A stretch of 64,000 bases of DNA from Erigeron canadensis (GCF_010389155.1 NC_057768.1:42015633-42079632), one strand, 5' to 3'. Counted from the first letter of the stretch, positions 12,001 to 25,860 are shown. The notes: generated by a model from the letters alone, not told the origin. Numbers and translations are program-made.

Positions 12001-15000
12001 ATGGGTGATGCTCCAAGAAAATTTGAGAACAACACAAGATTGTTAGGGGGGACAGAACAAAATTGGTGCAAAGCAGTGGCTGTTGGAACTGGGATTACAA
12101 CATTGGCCCTCCAAATTTCAAAGGAACCAGATATTCCAAAGTTCAAAAAAGCCCTTCAAAAACTCCAAAATGACCATCCTAACCTCAATACCATGTTACA
12201 CAAAAACACCTCAACAGGCACGACTTGTTTCATCATCAATCCACCTATCCCTCACCTCCGCCTCAACATAATGAGTCAGTCGAAAACAACCGAACTTTTA
12301 CAGACCCTCATGAGCCAAGGCTCTAACGCGTCCATGTCGCCGTTACACGTAATTCTCGAGCATGAACTCAACATCAACGAATGGTCCGATATCAGTAGCC
12401 GTTCGTTGAGCATGGGAGGGTTACACCTATGGTTTGCTAACGTCTACACATTGCCTGATAAAAAATGGGTGTTGGTGTTGAGGCTACACGCGGGGATATG
12501 TGACCGAACCACGGCTGTTTCGTTGCTTAAGGAGCTCAAGGAAGCCATGGGGGAGAAATTAGAAGGAGGCGCAGCAGGGCATTATAAAGAGAAAGGTAAT
12601 GTTGGAATAGAGGAACTTATTCCTATTGGGAAGGCTAAGAAAACACTTTGGGCACATGGGAAGGACATGCTGTCATACTCGGTTAACTCACTCAGGCTCA
12701 CAAATTTGAAGTTTAAGGATGTGAAATCTCCTAGATACTCAGAGGTGTTGAGATTAAAGATGAATGCACATGAAACTCATATGCTTTTGGCTGTAAGTTT
12801 TACTTCAATTTCACTACTACTTGCTCTTAATTACCTAGCTTAGTTTATTGGTTTCTATTGAATTTTAAGTTGAATATATGCATACAACAAATTCACCACC
12901 CTCATGCTAGGTGGCCTAGCAGTCAGACGTCCTACATCCTGGGGGTGACCAGGAGTAAGATGGGTAGAAACGTAAGTAAATAAATAAATAAAACGTATAA
13001 TAAGAACTATGTCCTTGCTATAGATCTGATCCCATTTATTTATCTGTTTTGGCTTTGTAACAACAACATTAAATGAAAAAAATTAAAAATTGTACTGCAA
13101 ACCAGCTAAATGTCTGGCCAAACTAGAAAATCAACTTGACCCACTTCTTTTGTCTTTTAGTGAGCTTTAGTGAGGACATAGTGTCATTGCTATAGAAGTT
13201 CCTCGTTAAATGACAATATTCTTGTAGTTAACGGTCACGTAGATGTCACGATTAGGCCACTAGACATCACTACATCTCAGTCAAAAAGGGAAAGCCTCCT
13301 TTGTTTTATACAATTATACGTATACAATAAATAAGTTATACTCCATATATATTGATATTTTTGACAACTTCTTGTTCATAAGAGTCTCAAACAGTTACCG
13401 TGATCATATAAGATATATAATGCCGTTATATGTCAGATGCCTAAGTTATGTCGTTTGTGGTTTAAGTTCCTCTGCCTTCAACTACATGTACTAGCTAGCA
13501 TTACCCATTTCATTTCTGAAGAGCCTTTAATCATGTCCATCTTATTAAAGTTCCTGTTTCTTTTCATATAAATAGATGTAATTCCTGCAAATATATTAAT
13601 GATATATAGTTGGTACAAATGTAGATATACACTGGCGCTTAAGTTTTTTACCGCTACGGAACTTGCCAACTGTATGATTTGATTGTTAAGATTCTATATA
13701 CCCTTGGGATTTAGAGAAAGGATAGTATACACATACAAATAAGTTTTCAAAGTTATTCAAAGCCATAATTACAACCAGGGACGGAGTCAGCTTGAGGTCT
13801 GGGTCCAATTTAAGTATACAATGTAAAAAGAAAAAGTTATTTCAAAAATACATTTGAAATTTTGCCCATATAAAATGGAAATTTGATAAGTATAACGAAT
13901 ACATACAAATTGTAAAATTAGCGTGCTAAATTTGTCCTTTGAGATAAATTTTCTGGATCCTTCTCTGGTTGCTACTGATCCCTAATTCATAAACTTCATT
14001 ATTGACTTTGTGTTTACATTCAATAATTAGAGCATGACTTGTTACCCCCTTTTTTTCAAAACAGATTGCAACAAAATCTACAGAATTAAGACTATAAGTA
14101 CAGTTAATTTATTTGTTTATTTATCGGAAACCGTTGTATAACTTATTGATGAAATCAAATTTGCTTCTTAAGCAATTCTCCGGTGCAATCATGTTTTATG
14201 AGATTTTTGTCATGTTAACATCTACTAAGGTCAATCTGATAGGGTTGCAAACTAAGAGGAATAAAGTTAAGTGGAGCATTGGCGGCCGCGACACTGCTTG
14301 CAGCCTATCCCTCCAAGCGACGTCCTAGTAGCAACCACGGGAAGAAATATGGAGTGGTGTTCCTAAATGATTGCCGCTCATATCTCCAACCTGCTCTGTC
14401 CATCCATGAATTCGGTACACTCATGACTCATCTCCTTAAAAAACGTTGCTAGTTAATGTGAGGTTAGCCCACTGGATAGAGGCTCATGCCCCTTGGGAGA
14501 AGTTTAGGGTTCAATATTATCAAATTGCTCCAAGTATTACAAGTAGTTTTTTACAAGAGGTTCCTCTAAGTGAAATCTTTTAAGTTAATAAATTACTTTT
14601 ATTACTTGTTTCAAAATATATATGGAGACATATATGATGGTATAAACATGACATATGATTTGATCACAGATACATTCATAAATACCTCTACCTGCATTAC
14701 CAAACATACATTATACCAACACGTTGTAGTTGCTTTTAATGAACCAACACTTCATATATATATTTTCAAACTCCAAATAAATGATGCTTTTCAATAAATG
14801 TAGAACAGAAATTCTTGAAGAGTAGGATATTTATCGCTGAAAAGTTCATGTTCTCTGTTTTCAGTTTTATTATATATATGTTCGTATCATATAAATGGAA
14901 CTTTAACTTGTTGAATCTTTTATCTCTAACTTTGACCGCAAGTACGATTGTTTGTATAATATAATAACTAATGAAAGTTATATCAATGAAAAATACATCT

Positions 15001-15867
15001 AAAGCTCAATCTATCCATATATTTTACATCAATTATTGTATAACACACACGAAACAATTTACGGTCAAAGTCCCAAAAGCAAGACTTCAAAAGTCAAAAT
15101 AGGACATTTTGATATGCTACTCATGAGCTTTTGGAACTGGGTTTTGTGATACTCAAACACGACTCGAGAGTCTACTCATGTAGCTCAATTCCTAGTGTGG
15201 CTCGATCAAGTCAGAGTGAGTTTCAAGTATCTACGCGCGAGACAATCTTGTATAGCTCACGAGTAGGCTTGATACTCGATTACACCCCTACCAAGAATAG
15301 TATCAAGTATCTAGTAGATGAAACATAGCATTTCCATCACTAAATGACCCTTTAGTTGTTATTTAACTAAACAATATGGTTTACTGATATATTTCAGGAT
15401 TCTACCATTCTACTATCTCAAATAGTCATGAAGTGAAAGGAGAAGAAACCTTATGGGACTTGGCAACTAAGATCTACATGACTTTTGAAAACTCAAAGAA
15501 TAACAACAAACATTTCACAGATATGGCTGACTTAAACTTTCTCATGACTAAAGCCATAGAAAACCCCAGTTTGACTCCTTCGTCTTCCTTGAGAACTTCC
15601 TTGGTAAGCGTCTTTGAGGATCCTGTCATCGAGACTTCTAGTGATGCCGAACGAGAGTTTGGACTTGATGATTATATTGGGTGTGCCTCGGCTCATGGAG
15701 TAGGTCCATCCATTGCCCTTTTTGATACAGTAAGAGATGGACTGTTTGATTGTGCGTGTGTTTACCCTGCACCACTACATTCAAGACAACAGATACAGGA
15801 ACTGCTTGATAGCATGAAGTTTCACCTTCTTGAAGGTATAAAAATGGACGAAAAGCTTCAAATTTAG
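12001..15867 (+). CDS. Condensation/acyltransferase-fold protein, paralogue A
   Basis: Three exons: 12001-12792, 14243-14414 and 15398-15867, giving 477 residues. Introns are 1,450 and 983 bp with GT-AG ends. The protein opens with TRLLGGTEQNWCKAVAVGTG, has a His-containing motif RLHAGICDRTTAV (His163, Asp168), the block YGVVFLNDCRSYLQPAL in exon 2, and ends with a region containing DDYIGCASAHGVGPSIALFD. This resembles plant proteins of the CoA-dependent acyltransferase/condensation-domain superfamily (often named alcohol acetyltransferase-like), not typical BAHD enzymes: I see no DFGWG. The motif aligns with HHxxxDG but has Ala in place of the second, catalytic His. Substrate and activity are unknown. 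The intron lengths exceed those of paralogue B partly because repeats inserted into intron 2. Confidence 0.8.
14455..14560 (+). mobile_element. Possible tRNA-derived SINE fragment in intron 2 of paralogue A
   Basis: TTAGCCCACTGGATAGAGGC resembles a pol III A box and GGGTTCAATATTA, about 40 nt later, resembles a B box. The family is unassigned and I see no target duplication. Confidence 0.3.
14900..15115. mobile_element. Degenerate Stowaway-like MITE in intron 2 of paralogue A
   Basis: The left side contains AACTTTGACCGCAAGTACGA and the right side its inverse (TTTACGGTCAAAGT), with ATGAAAGTTATATCAATGAA between. The layout matches the better-preserved element at 11341-11548. The termini have decayed, so the borders are approximate. 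Confidence 0.5.
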
Positions 15868-16344
15868 GAATTGCATATTTAATAAAGCAATTTTACTATT
15901 CACTTTAATATGTGAGACTATCTTTATATTGGTCTTTATTGGAGTACCATTTTATGTATTATTACACATTTACATGCTATATATGTCTTTCTCCCTTATT
16001 GTATCAGGTTATCTTTTATGATAGTTTTCTGTATTAGGTTGACTATAAGTGTTATTGATCATATATTTAGTTTGCTTTACTATCAATTAGCATAAGTGGT
16101 TCTTAAAACCTACACTAATCTTTCCTATATCTGCGGATGTTAGATTAAAAAATATCGATGCCCCATCTATCGCTTTGCCATATTTGAAATTATAAATTAC
16201 ACCAATTAACAAATACTATCTAATCTTATTGGACATAAACAATCAACAAAATCCATAATACTCTAGCCTTTTGCTAGCTAGTTGATACAATTACCACCGG
16301 TGTTAGGAAGAAGAAAAAAATACTGCAAATCATGCAATTTTGGC
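15868..16344. other. Shared 3' spacer between convergent paralogues
   Basis: The stop codons of the two convergent genes are about 480 bp apart. The spacer is AT-rich, with AATAAA-like motifs (for example AATAAAGC just after 15867), and presumably holds both 3'UTRs. No other feature is seen. Confidence 0.5.
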
Positions 16345-18553
16345 CTAAAATTCAAGTTGTTCCTCCATTTTAATACCATCAACAAGATTGGTTTGCATAT
16401 TAGCAATTAGTTCTTGAATCTGCTCCCTGGAATGAAGAGGTGAAGGGTAAACACAAAGACAGTCCAATTGTCCATCCACAATAGTATCAAAAATGGCAAT
16501 GGATGGGCCTACTCCATGAACCGAGGCACACCCGACATAATCATCTAGGAGAAGATCTTGGCTCAACTCACTAGCCATCTCAATGACAGGATCTTCAAAC
16601 ACAGTAACCAACGCCGTCCGCAAGGAAGACTTTGGTGTTAAACTAGGGTTGTCAATGGCCTTGGACATGAGGTAGTTCAAGTCAGCCACATCTGTGAAAT
16701 GTTTGTTGTTATTCTTCGCACTTGCAAATGATGTGTAGCTTCTTGTTGCCAAGTCCCAAAGATTTTCCGCTCGTTTCATTTCTTGAACAGTGTTTATTGC
16801 CGAATGGTAAAATCCTGCAAAAACAAACATAATGACCAATGCAGGGTTAAAACGTAAAACCTTCAGTTTAAATTGTGTTTTTGATCTGTTGGCTTATGGT
16901 GTTGGTGAATTATTAAGATCAGCTGGCTTAGAGAATCAATAATGAAATTTCTATATTTCTTTTTGGCCATTAGTTAGTTCATAGCAATTAGAATTTTAAC
17001 GAGGATCCAAAGACATACTCAGTAGTTGGAGAAAAAGAGTCAATGGTTTGGTCCAACTGTATAAGACCCAAATCCATCATTTGGGCCACTTTCAAGTTTT
17101 GCATGTTTGTTTTTGTGACCACCTCTTTTAAGCTTGAAAACTAATTTGAACATTGCAAATATACTGTAGTTACAAGCTTGTGTACAGTAATGTTTATTTT
17201 CTGTCCTGTTTTGGACCCAAACTTACCAAAATGTTGGTGAGAGAGAGCTGGTTGTAGATATGAGCGACAATCATTCAAAAATATCACTCCATACTTTTTC
17301 CGTTTGTTTTTGTTTGGGAGACGTCTAGAGGAGTAGACAGCAAGAAGCATTGCAGACACCAATACTCCGCAAAGTTTGATTCCCCTCGACTTGCAACCCT
17401 GTCAAATAGTCATGCATAATGATCATATATAAGTAGACATGGATAACCATATTTGCAATATCTCACACTAAAAGTTTAAATATTAAAGAACCAGCTAAGT
17501 GTTCAATTTCAACTGCTTCCTTTCAGATGATAAGATTTCTTTTAGAATAATCTAAAACTTCACATATAAATTCCATATTTTAATATCGGGATACAGAGTC
17601 GTGATCTATCATATAGGTACTATACATGAGATTTCCCATGCTTACAAGCAGAATGCACATCCAAATGTATGTACTTTTGGAGTAGATAGTACTTTTTGTG
17701 TTGTATGAATTACATCTCATATTTATATGTCTATATTTCATTCAACAAGAATAAGCTGAGAAATGTAACTTACAACTAATAGCATTTGAGTTTGTTGCGC
17801 GTTCATCTTAAATCTCACCACTTCTGAACGATAAGGTCCTTTGACGTCTTTGAACTTCAACTTTGAGAGCCTAAATGAGTTAACAGAGTATGCAACCATG
17901 TCCTTCCCATGTCCCCACATTGTCTTCTTAGCCTTCCCAGCAGGAACAAGTTCCTCGAATGCCATATTGCCCTCCTCTTTAAACCCTTCACCCTCATTCT
18001 CCCCAAAAACCTCTCTCAACTCCTTGAGCAATGAAACCGCAGTGGTCCTGTCACACACTGCAGTGTGGAACCTCATCACCAAGATCCATCTTTGGTCAGG
18101 CAAAGTGTACAAATTAGCAAACCATATGTAGAACCCGCCTTTACTTAATGAGCGGCTGGTAAAACCAGACCATTCGTTAATGTTGAGCTCATGCTCAAGG
18201 AGTATGTGTAAGGGAGACAGAGATGTGCTGGAGCTGTGGGCCATGAGGGTTTGGAGAAGTTGGGAGGTTGCAGAGAGGGTGAGGATGTTGAGATGGAAGT
18301 GAGGAACGGGAGGATTGATGATGAAAGTAGTTGAACCATTGGAGATATTTTTGTGTAGCATGGAGTTAAGGATAGGATGGTTTTCCTGGATTTTGTGAAG
18401 AGCATTCCTGACATGTGTGATATCTAGGTTTTTAGAGGCTTGAAGTGCCAATGCGGTTATCCCTGTGCCGCTGGCCACTGACTTGCACCAATTTTGCTCA
18501 GTCCCTCCTAACAATCTTGATTTGCTACCAAGTTTTCTTAAATTTTCATTCAT
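16345..18553 (-). CDS. Condensation/acyltransferase-fold protein, paralogue B
   Basis: Three exons on the minus strand: 18553-17774, 17398-17227 and 16814-16345, giving 473 residues. Exons 2 and 3 are 172 and 470 nt, exactly as in paralogue A, and intron phases match. Shared blocks include SRLLGGTEQNWCKSVASGTG, RFHTAVCDRTTAVSLLKEL, YGVIFLNDCRSYLQPAL and DDYVGCASVHGVGPSIAIFD. His163 and Asp168 fall at the same residue numbers as in A, and Thr replaces the second His of HHxxxDG. An in-frame ATG lies upstream at 18661, but the start at 18553 (MNENLRK) aligns with the start of A. Introns are short (375 and 412 bp). Both frames are open, so both genes could be functional. Confidence 0.8.
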
Positions 18554-18699
18554 TGTTCCGACTTCCTTTTCTCGTTGGTAGAGAAATAATACAGGGAAAG
18601 ATAAAGGGGTAATAGAGAAGGAAAGACAAGTACAGTTCACAAGGTGGTAGGGTATGAACACCCTTAGGTAATAACAGGTTGATACTTATAGCAAAGTCA

Positions 18700-19300
18700 T
18701 AGTTAAATCCTCATGTTTGGGTATGAAATGATTTTGAAAGCTTGATTCATATTACATTGTACACCAACTATTTTACATCGGATGATTGTTACATCTGGGA
18801 CTTGTTTCCAACAAAACATTGTGATTGTATGATCAGCTTTTAAGTTATGACCCAACTGTTATAGCATCATATCAAATACATGACTGTATTTCTTCACTAT
18901 TTTCCGCTAATTGATAACTTGATAATATATTGCAACACCATAACCCCAAGTTATTTAGCATGTTTTCAAAACATAAAACATGTTTTGATCCGATGCCAAC
19001 TTTCAGGAAAAATGAGATGTTAAACTTGTTGTATTCGACATACTTATGGCTGATTCGGTAACTGTTCTTTTATGAACTACAAAGAACGTCTGATTTATAT
19101 ATGTGGTTGACAACATACCAATTTTATACTGTAAAAACAAAGTCCTACATAGTTGCAGCTTGTTGCATCTACTTGTCTTCCTAATTGATCATATGACAAG
19201 CATAACAATATCGAAAATTCAGGAATGCATTGCTATACTTTTTTTTTTCTTACAACACAACAAACACATTCATACCATAGAAACTGACTGAGATTCTTCT
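18700..19300. other. Spacer between paralogue B and POR
   Basis: About 600 bp of AT-rich DNA with no gene. It holds the upstream region of paralogue B and the 3' flank of POR, both on the minus strand. No clear element is seen. Confidence 0.5.
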
Positions 19301-19312
19301 TTTTGACTGATC

Positions 19313-21352
<2,040 letters not shown>

Positions 21353-21439
21353 AATATCTTGTTTACTTAAAATGTACTGATATTTTATGCACAAAGTACA
21401 ACCTGTACAGGTACACAAATGTGTTTCGTTGGGTTGGGG

Positions 21440-21520
21440 GGAATGATAAGGTTTTTAGTCTTTGAGGGGGTTTATTGGGAAAATAAGTGTGCCACGTTGG
21501 CATTTCAACTGCCAATCAGA
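21440..21520 (-). promoter_or_regulatory. Candidate light-responsive elements upstream of POR
   Basis: Between the POR start codon and the Helitron are an I-box-like GATAAG (21444-21449), an ACGT-core element GCCACGTTGGC (21491-21501) and a CCAAT box (21512-21516). Together these are common in light-regulated plant promoters. I see no clear TATA box. Roles are inferred from motif identity only. Confidence 0.35.
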
Positions 21521-21898
21521 GTTTGCTATTTCGATTTCTTGATAATTCTTTCTTGCTTCCAAATAAATAGTAAAATTAAAATATGCTTCTACTTAAAAAC
21601 TTAGCAAAACGAGAGCAAGTACCCGCGCGTTGTGGCGGTGAGATGATGGGGGTGATAGGTCATAGAGTGTGATAGCCAAATGCCTTAGCCGTACGGGCTT
21701 CGCCCTCAGATTTAAAAATTCGTCGAAAGTATATCGAATGATATCTCTAATGAAAGAGAATGAAATTTTAAGAACACCTATATAATTTTTATAATTTATC
21801 GATGTACGATTTATGAGATAAAAGATTTTGAATGAATTGGATGAATAAATGATATATGGAAGAGAGAGAAAACAAATGATTGATTGAGAGAAAGGGTG

Positions 21899-23902
21899 TT
21901 AGACCTCTCCTTATAGTATACCACTTCTACCCACTTCTAACCCACTTCTAACACTATTCATCAGTTTCTCTCTCCTCTAGACACACCAAGACACACCCCT
22001 ACTTATAACCCCCACTTCTAACACTATTAATCCATTATTATATTATTTCATTTTCTTTTTTCATAAAACTAAACAAACACATTTTATTATAAAAAAACAC
22101 ATTATAACACTTAAAAAAAACATAAACCAAATTACATTTATTTAAAAACATTAAAAAATAACTAAAAAACACATTATTAGGAAATAAAGAACTCTGCATC
22201 AACGTTGACAGCCGCGTTCCGGGAGGTGTCAGACATGTTTAACCAGAGCATTGCGGAGTCCATGATGAGTCCTTCTATCGCGCACCTCCCTGTACATACG
22301 AAGTTGCGTTGAACACCTTTCATCCCACGTGCGGGTTGGGAGGACAGTATTAGCTATCAACTCTTCTTCAAACTCTGTGATTGCGCGCCCGTTATCTTCA
22401 ACGATCATGTTGTGCAGAATGACACAACATAACATGATACGTTTTATCTTGTTCACATTGTAGGCCCGAGCTTGTTGCTCAACAATCTGCCAACGACCTT
22501 GAAGAACCCCAAACGCTCGCTCCACATCCTTCCTTGCAGCTTCTTGGTACCTCTTGAACTTGGTGGTTTTGGGTCCATCGGGCACTTGAAAGACTTCACA
22601 AGAGTGGCCCATTCAGGATAAATACCATCTACTAGGTAATATCCCTTCCAAAACTAGTGCCCATTCACCGAAAACTCTACTTTGGGAGCCCTGTCCTGAA
22701 GTAAATCGTCGAACAAATCTGACTCGTTGATGTCGTTGTTCGAACCAGCAGGGCCAAAGTAAGCATGCCAGATCCACAAATCATATGAAGCAACCGCTTC
22801 AAGCATGATTGTGGGATGGCCCTTGTCGCCTCACGTGTACTGCCCTTGCCATGCCATCGGACAGTTCCTCCACCCCAATGCATGCAATCTATGCTACCAA
22901 GCATCCCCGGAAAACCATGAACCTGCTCATGTTTAGTAGTTAACAGCTCGATATCTGCTTCTGTTGGCCTTCTCAAGTACTCTTGTTGATACAGGTGTAT
23001 CACACACTTGCAGAAAGCATCTAAACACTGGTACCCCGTATCTTGCGCCATTTGCATGTACTCGTCCAAAGCATCAGCCTTATAGCTATACGCTAACTGC
23101 ATATTGCAGAAGTGCATTTCTAGAAAATGTTAAAACCGAGACGACCAGAAGCATCCGTCGGCCCTTTGTGGAAAAACTGAAAGTGCTTCGGTAGCGGTTG
23201 AATGCTGTTAAAGGAGTGTATATCCCGCGCTATGCGGAGAAACATTTCCTTTCGCATTCTAAACCTTCTACGAAACATGTCGGGTGGATAAGTGCAATTA
23301 GGCGCAAAGTAATGATCGTATAAAAGTTTTGCAGCACCAAGGTGATCTCGATAGATCACCCTTCTAGTCAACTTGGGTGCTGAAGAACTTGAAGATGCTT
23401 GGATCTGGTTTTCTTCTTCATCAAAGATAACGTTAAGACAAGCGGTGATTGCCTCAGGATTGAAAATTGCATTCATCTTTGAAACAGCCCGATTGATTGA
23501 TTCGTTTCGGTTGATTCGTAATGAGAGCTAGAGGATGATGCTGATGAATTAGACATTTTTTTGAGGTGGTATGTGAATATAGATGGTTTAAAAAAGATAG
23601 AAGTATGTATGTTTGATAGTGTGTAAAAGAGTAATGTGATAGTGGTGTATATAGGAGAAGGGAAAAAAAAGGCCAAAGTAGCCATTACATTTTAAAATTT
23701 TTTGAAAAAAACCTTTTTTTATTTATTTTGGCAACGGATACAACCGCTTGGGACCCACAAACATACACTTCTACTGCGTTCCATTTTGGAAGCAAGGAAG
23801 AGACGCACCCCTAGACAAAGGTGGTGCTACTAGCGTATAGTGCTTCGGCCGCGTCGGACGTGGAACAGACGCAGGACCCGAAGCCTATAAGGTGCGACCT
23901 TA
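21899..23902 (-). mobile_element. PIF/Harbinger element with transposase gene
   Basis: The element proper spans 21902-23899 and is flanked by TTA on both sides (21899-21901 and 23900-23902), the target duplication of PIF/Harbinger. The ends are imperfect inverted repeats: GACCTCTCCTTATAG on the left and the inverse CTATAAGGTGCGACC on the right (11 of 15 positions match). It carries a broken transposase on the minus strand and no recognisable ORF1. It sits inside the Helitron, so it is the younger insertion. Confidence 0.85.
22229..23556 (-). pseudogene. Broken PIF/Harbinger (HARBI1-like) DDE transposase
   Basis: The frame opens near 23556 with MSNSSASSSSS and ends at 22229. Recognisable blocks in order are FRMRKEMFLRIARDI, HLYQQEYLRRPTEADIELL, GFPGMLGSIDCMHW, DLWIWHAYFGPAGSNNDIN, YQEAARKDVERAFGVLQGRW and MLCCVILHNMIVED. 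The likely catalytic residues survive: Asp in GSIDCMHW (codon 22887-22889), Asp in NNDIN (22732-22734) and Glu in KDVERAFG (22520-22522). The frame is broken by a one-base loss near 22875, stops in the central part (about 22826 and 22650), a stop near 23116 and a frame change near 23480. It therefore makes no active enzyme. Confidence 0.85.
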
Positions 23903-23949
23903 GGTAAATATAGAATTGAAATATGGACATTTTGGGAAAGTAAATGTTG

Positions 23950-24520
23950 AAACTTAAAATATAAACAGGGGAGATCTGCTTATAATATAGTATAGATAAC
24001 TATTTCTTATGGGTAATGAATCTCAATATTATGTATAATAATGTATTTGAAATGTTGAAATGTAAACATTTTTATCCGTAGTTAAAGTAACTAGAACGGT
24101 TACTCGTGTAATGCGGCGGTGTAATGACGGCAACGATGGTAAAGGTGGCGGCAGCGGTAATAGTGACGAGGGTGGTGGCGACACGTCGACGGTGTCGGTG
24201 GCGGTTAAGTAGTTTAGGTTATGGATAATAATAAATTAACCTACAAATTAATCTAATCATAGGATTGTGACAGTTATAAGAATTAAGAAATATGATTAGT
24301 AAGAGACTTAGTGAAATCCTAGTGTCAAATTTTTATGATTTAAGGTTGATTATTAGTCATATGAGTTAGATTGATTTATCATTATCCTTTAATTTTTCTC
24401 TCTTTTCATCTCATTTCTAATCCTTTCAATTCTTTTCTTATTATAAAATGTTGAGAATACAGTAGTAGACTTAATGTGAACCAATCACAATCTCGTCATG
24501 AGCATGCATGTTATAATTGT
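23950..24520. other. Gene-free interval with a second Helitron-like 3' end
   Basis: Contains a GC-rich triplet patch (GGTGGCGGCAGCGG) at about 24110-24205. On the minus strand, CCGCATTACACGAG is followed by TAACCGTTCTAG and T, with CTAG at 24091-24094: a plausible worn Helitron 3' terminus. No matching 5' end was identified. Confidence 0.4.
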
Positions 24521-24528
24521 TTTTAGGG

Positions 24529-24753
24529 TTATTTACTGAAATGCTACCTGGACTATCCACCATATTACTGGTTTCATACCTATAACTTTAAAATTACTCT
24601 CATCATACCCCAACTTATCAATTTTTCACTCAGACGATACCTGACTTGACGGGTGTCAGTTTGGCCGTTAAGTTGAGGTATGACTACCGTAAATTTTAAA
24701 GTTTTAGGTATGAAACCAGTAATATGGTGGATAGTCCAGATATCATTTATGTA

Positions 24754-24801
<48 letters not shown>

Positions 24802-25472
24802 GTGGTTGTTGTTGTTGTTTTTTTAATTACACAAAGTACATTGATATTTTTTTTTGTAAATATTTATATTTATTTTATAAAAGAATATTTTATTTTTATA
24901 AAAAAATTATTGTAAATATTTAATTTTTTATTAAAAACTATTAATATTTCAAAAACTATTATTTATAAAATTTATTTTTTAATAAAATAATATTTTCTTT
25001 TATAAAAGTTCATTTTTAGTACAAAGTTTTTATTTTTATAAAAAAATATTTTTCAATTTTCTTTTTTAAAGGGGTCAACCGGAAAGAATATCATAATTTC
25101 TTGTATTGCATTAGTACCTGTACAATTACTATGTAAGGTTTGAATCAACTCAAAACAGATTTAATCAACTCCATGTGGTGGTATCCATTCAAGACTTCAC
25201 GTTCATTTATCAATGTTTTACATGAAATTAATGTACTGCTTCCGATTTACTTATTTTTTTTAAATAAAAAATAAATAAAATCATCATGGATCTATAATTT
25301 GATTGATTAATAGTTTTTAATAAAAAACTAAATATTTACAATATTTTTTATAAAAATAAAGTATTCTTTTATAAAATAAAAGTAAATATTTACAAAAAAT
25401 ATCAATGTACTTTTTAAAATTATTTATTCCTAAATAATACTTTGTGTAATTAAAACAACAACAACAACAGCC

Positions 25473-25529
<57 letters not shown>

Positions 25530-25582
25530 GTAAAAACATCACTTCCATTAGAAATTAATAGAATTTACAAGAAATTATAGTA

Positions 25583-25617
<35 letters not shown>

Positions 25618-25860
25618 GTAGTAGTAGTAGTTAATTACATAAATGACACATGGACTATCCACTATATTACTGGTTTCATACCTAAAACTTTAAAATTTAC
25701 CGTAGTCATACCCCAACTTAACGGCCAAACTGACGCCCGTCAGGTCAGGTATCGTCCGTGTGGAGAATTGATAAGTTGGGGTATGATGAGAGTAATTTTA
25801 AAGTTATAGGTATGAAATCAGTAATATTGTGGATAGTCCAGGTACCATTTCAGTAAATAA
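24529..25860. repeat. Large inverted repeat with palindromic ends
   Basis: A 1.33-kb inverted repeat. Each end is a 229-bp unit (24529-24757 and 25632-25860) starting TTATTTACTGAAATG and carrying TGGACTATCCACCATATTAC. Each unit is itself an inverted repeat: the same TGGACTATCCAC and GGTTTCATACC blocks return in reverse at its other end. Inside lie (ATT)n at 24754-24801 and its complement (AAT)n at 25473-25529. AT-rich arms with ACACAAAGTACATTGATATT on the left are mirrored on the right. The centre is about 24960-25290. It may be two copies of one MITE in opposite orientation, or a foldback transposon. Confidence 0.8.
24754..24801. repeat. (ATT)n microsatellite
   Basis: About 16 ATT units, followed by a GTT-type run. 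Its reverse complement sits at 25473-25529 in the opposite arm of the large inverted repeat, with another (AAT)n at 25587-25617. Confidence 0.9.

Larger units (their letters stand above)
21610..23996 (-). mobile_element. Non-autonomous Helitron, interrupted by a Harbinger element
   Basis: On the minus strand the 5' end is TCTATACTATATTATAAGCA (from 23996, preceded by A). The 3' end is near 21610, where a hairpin-like CCGCCACAACGCGCGG is followed by GTACTTGCTCTCG and then T. A/T target bases flank the element, as expected for Helitrons, although the terminus is CTCG instead of CTAG. It contains a GGGCGAAGCCCG block. Without the inner insertion it is only about 390 bp and has no Rep/helicase, so it is non-autonomous. 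The 3' end lies 258 bp upstream of the POR start codon. Confidence 0.7.

Noticed and set aside
12890..12965. SINE-like GGTGGCCTAGCAGTCAGACG segment in intron 1 of paralogue A
   Set aside because: A-box-like at best, no convincing B box and no target duplication.
13778..13810. CAGGGACGGAGTCAGC-type transposon end in intron 1 of paralogue A
   Set aside because: Resembles ends of common plant DNA transposons, but I could not find a partner end nearby or a target duplication.
18554..18661. Upstream in-frame start for paralogue B
   Set aside because: The added residues look like untranslated leader, and the start at 18553 aligns with that of paralogue A.
24724..24915. Open frame encoding poly-Ile/Val
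   Set aside because: Translation of the (ATT)n/(GTT)n microsatellite.
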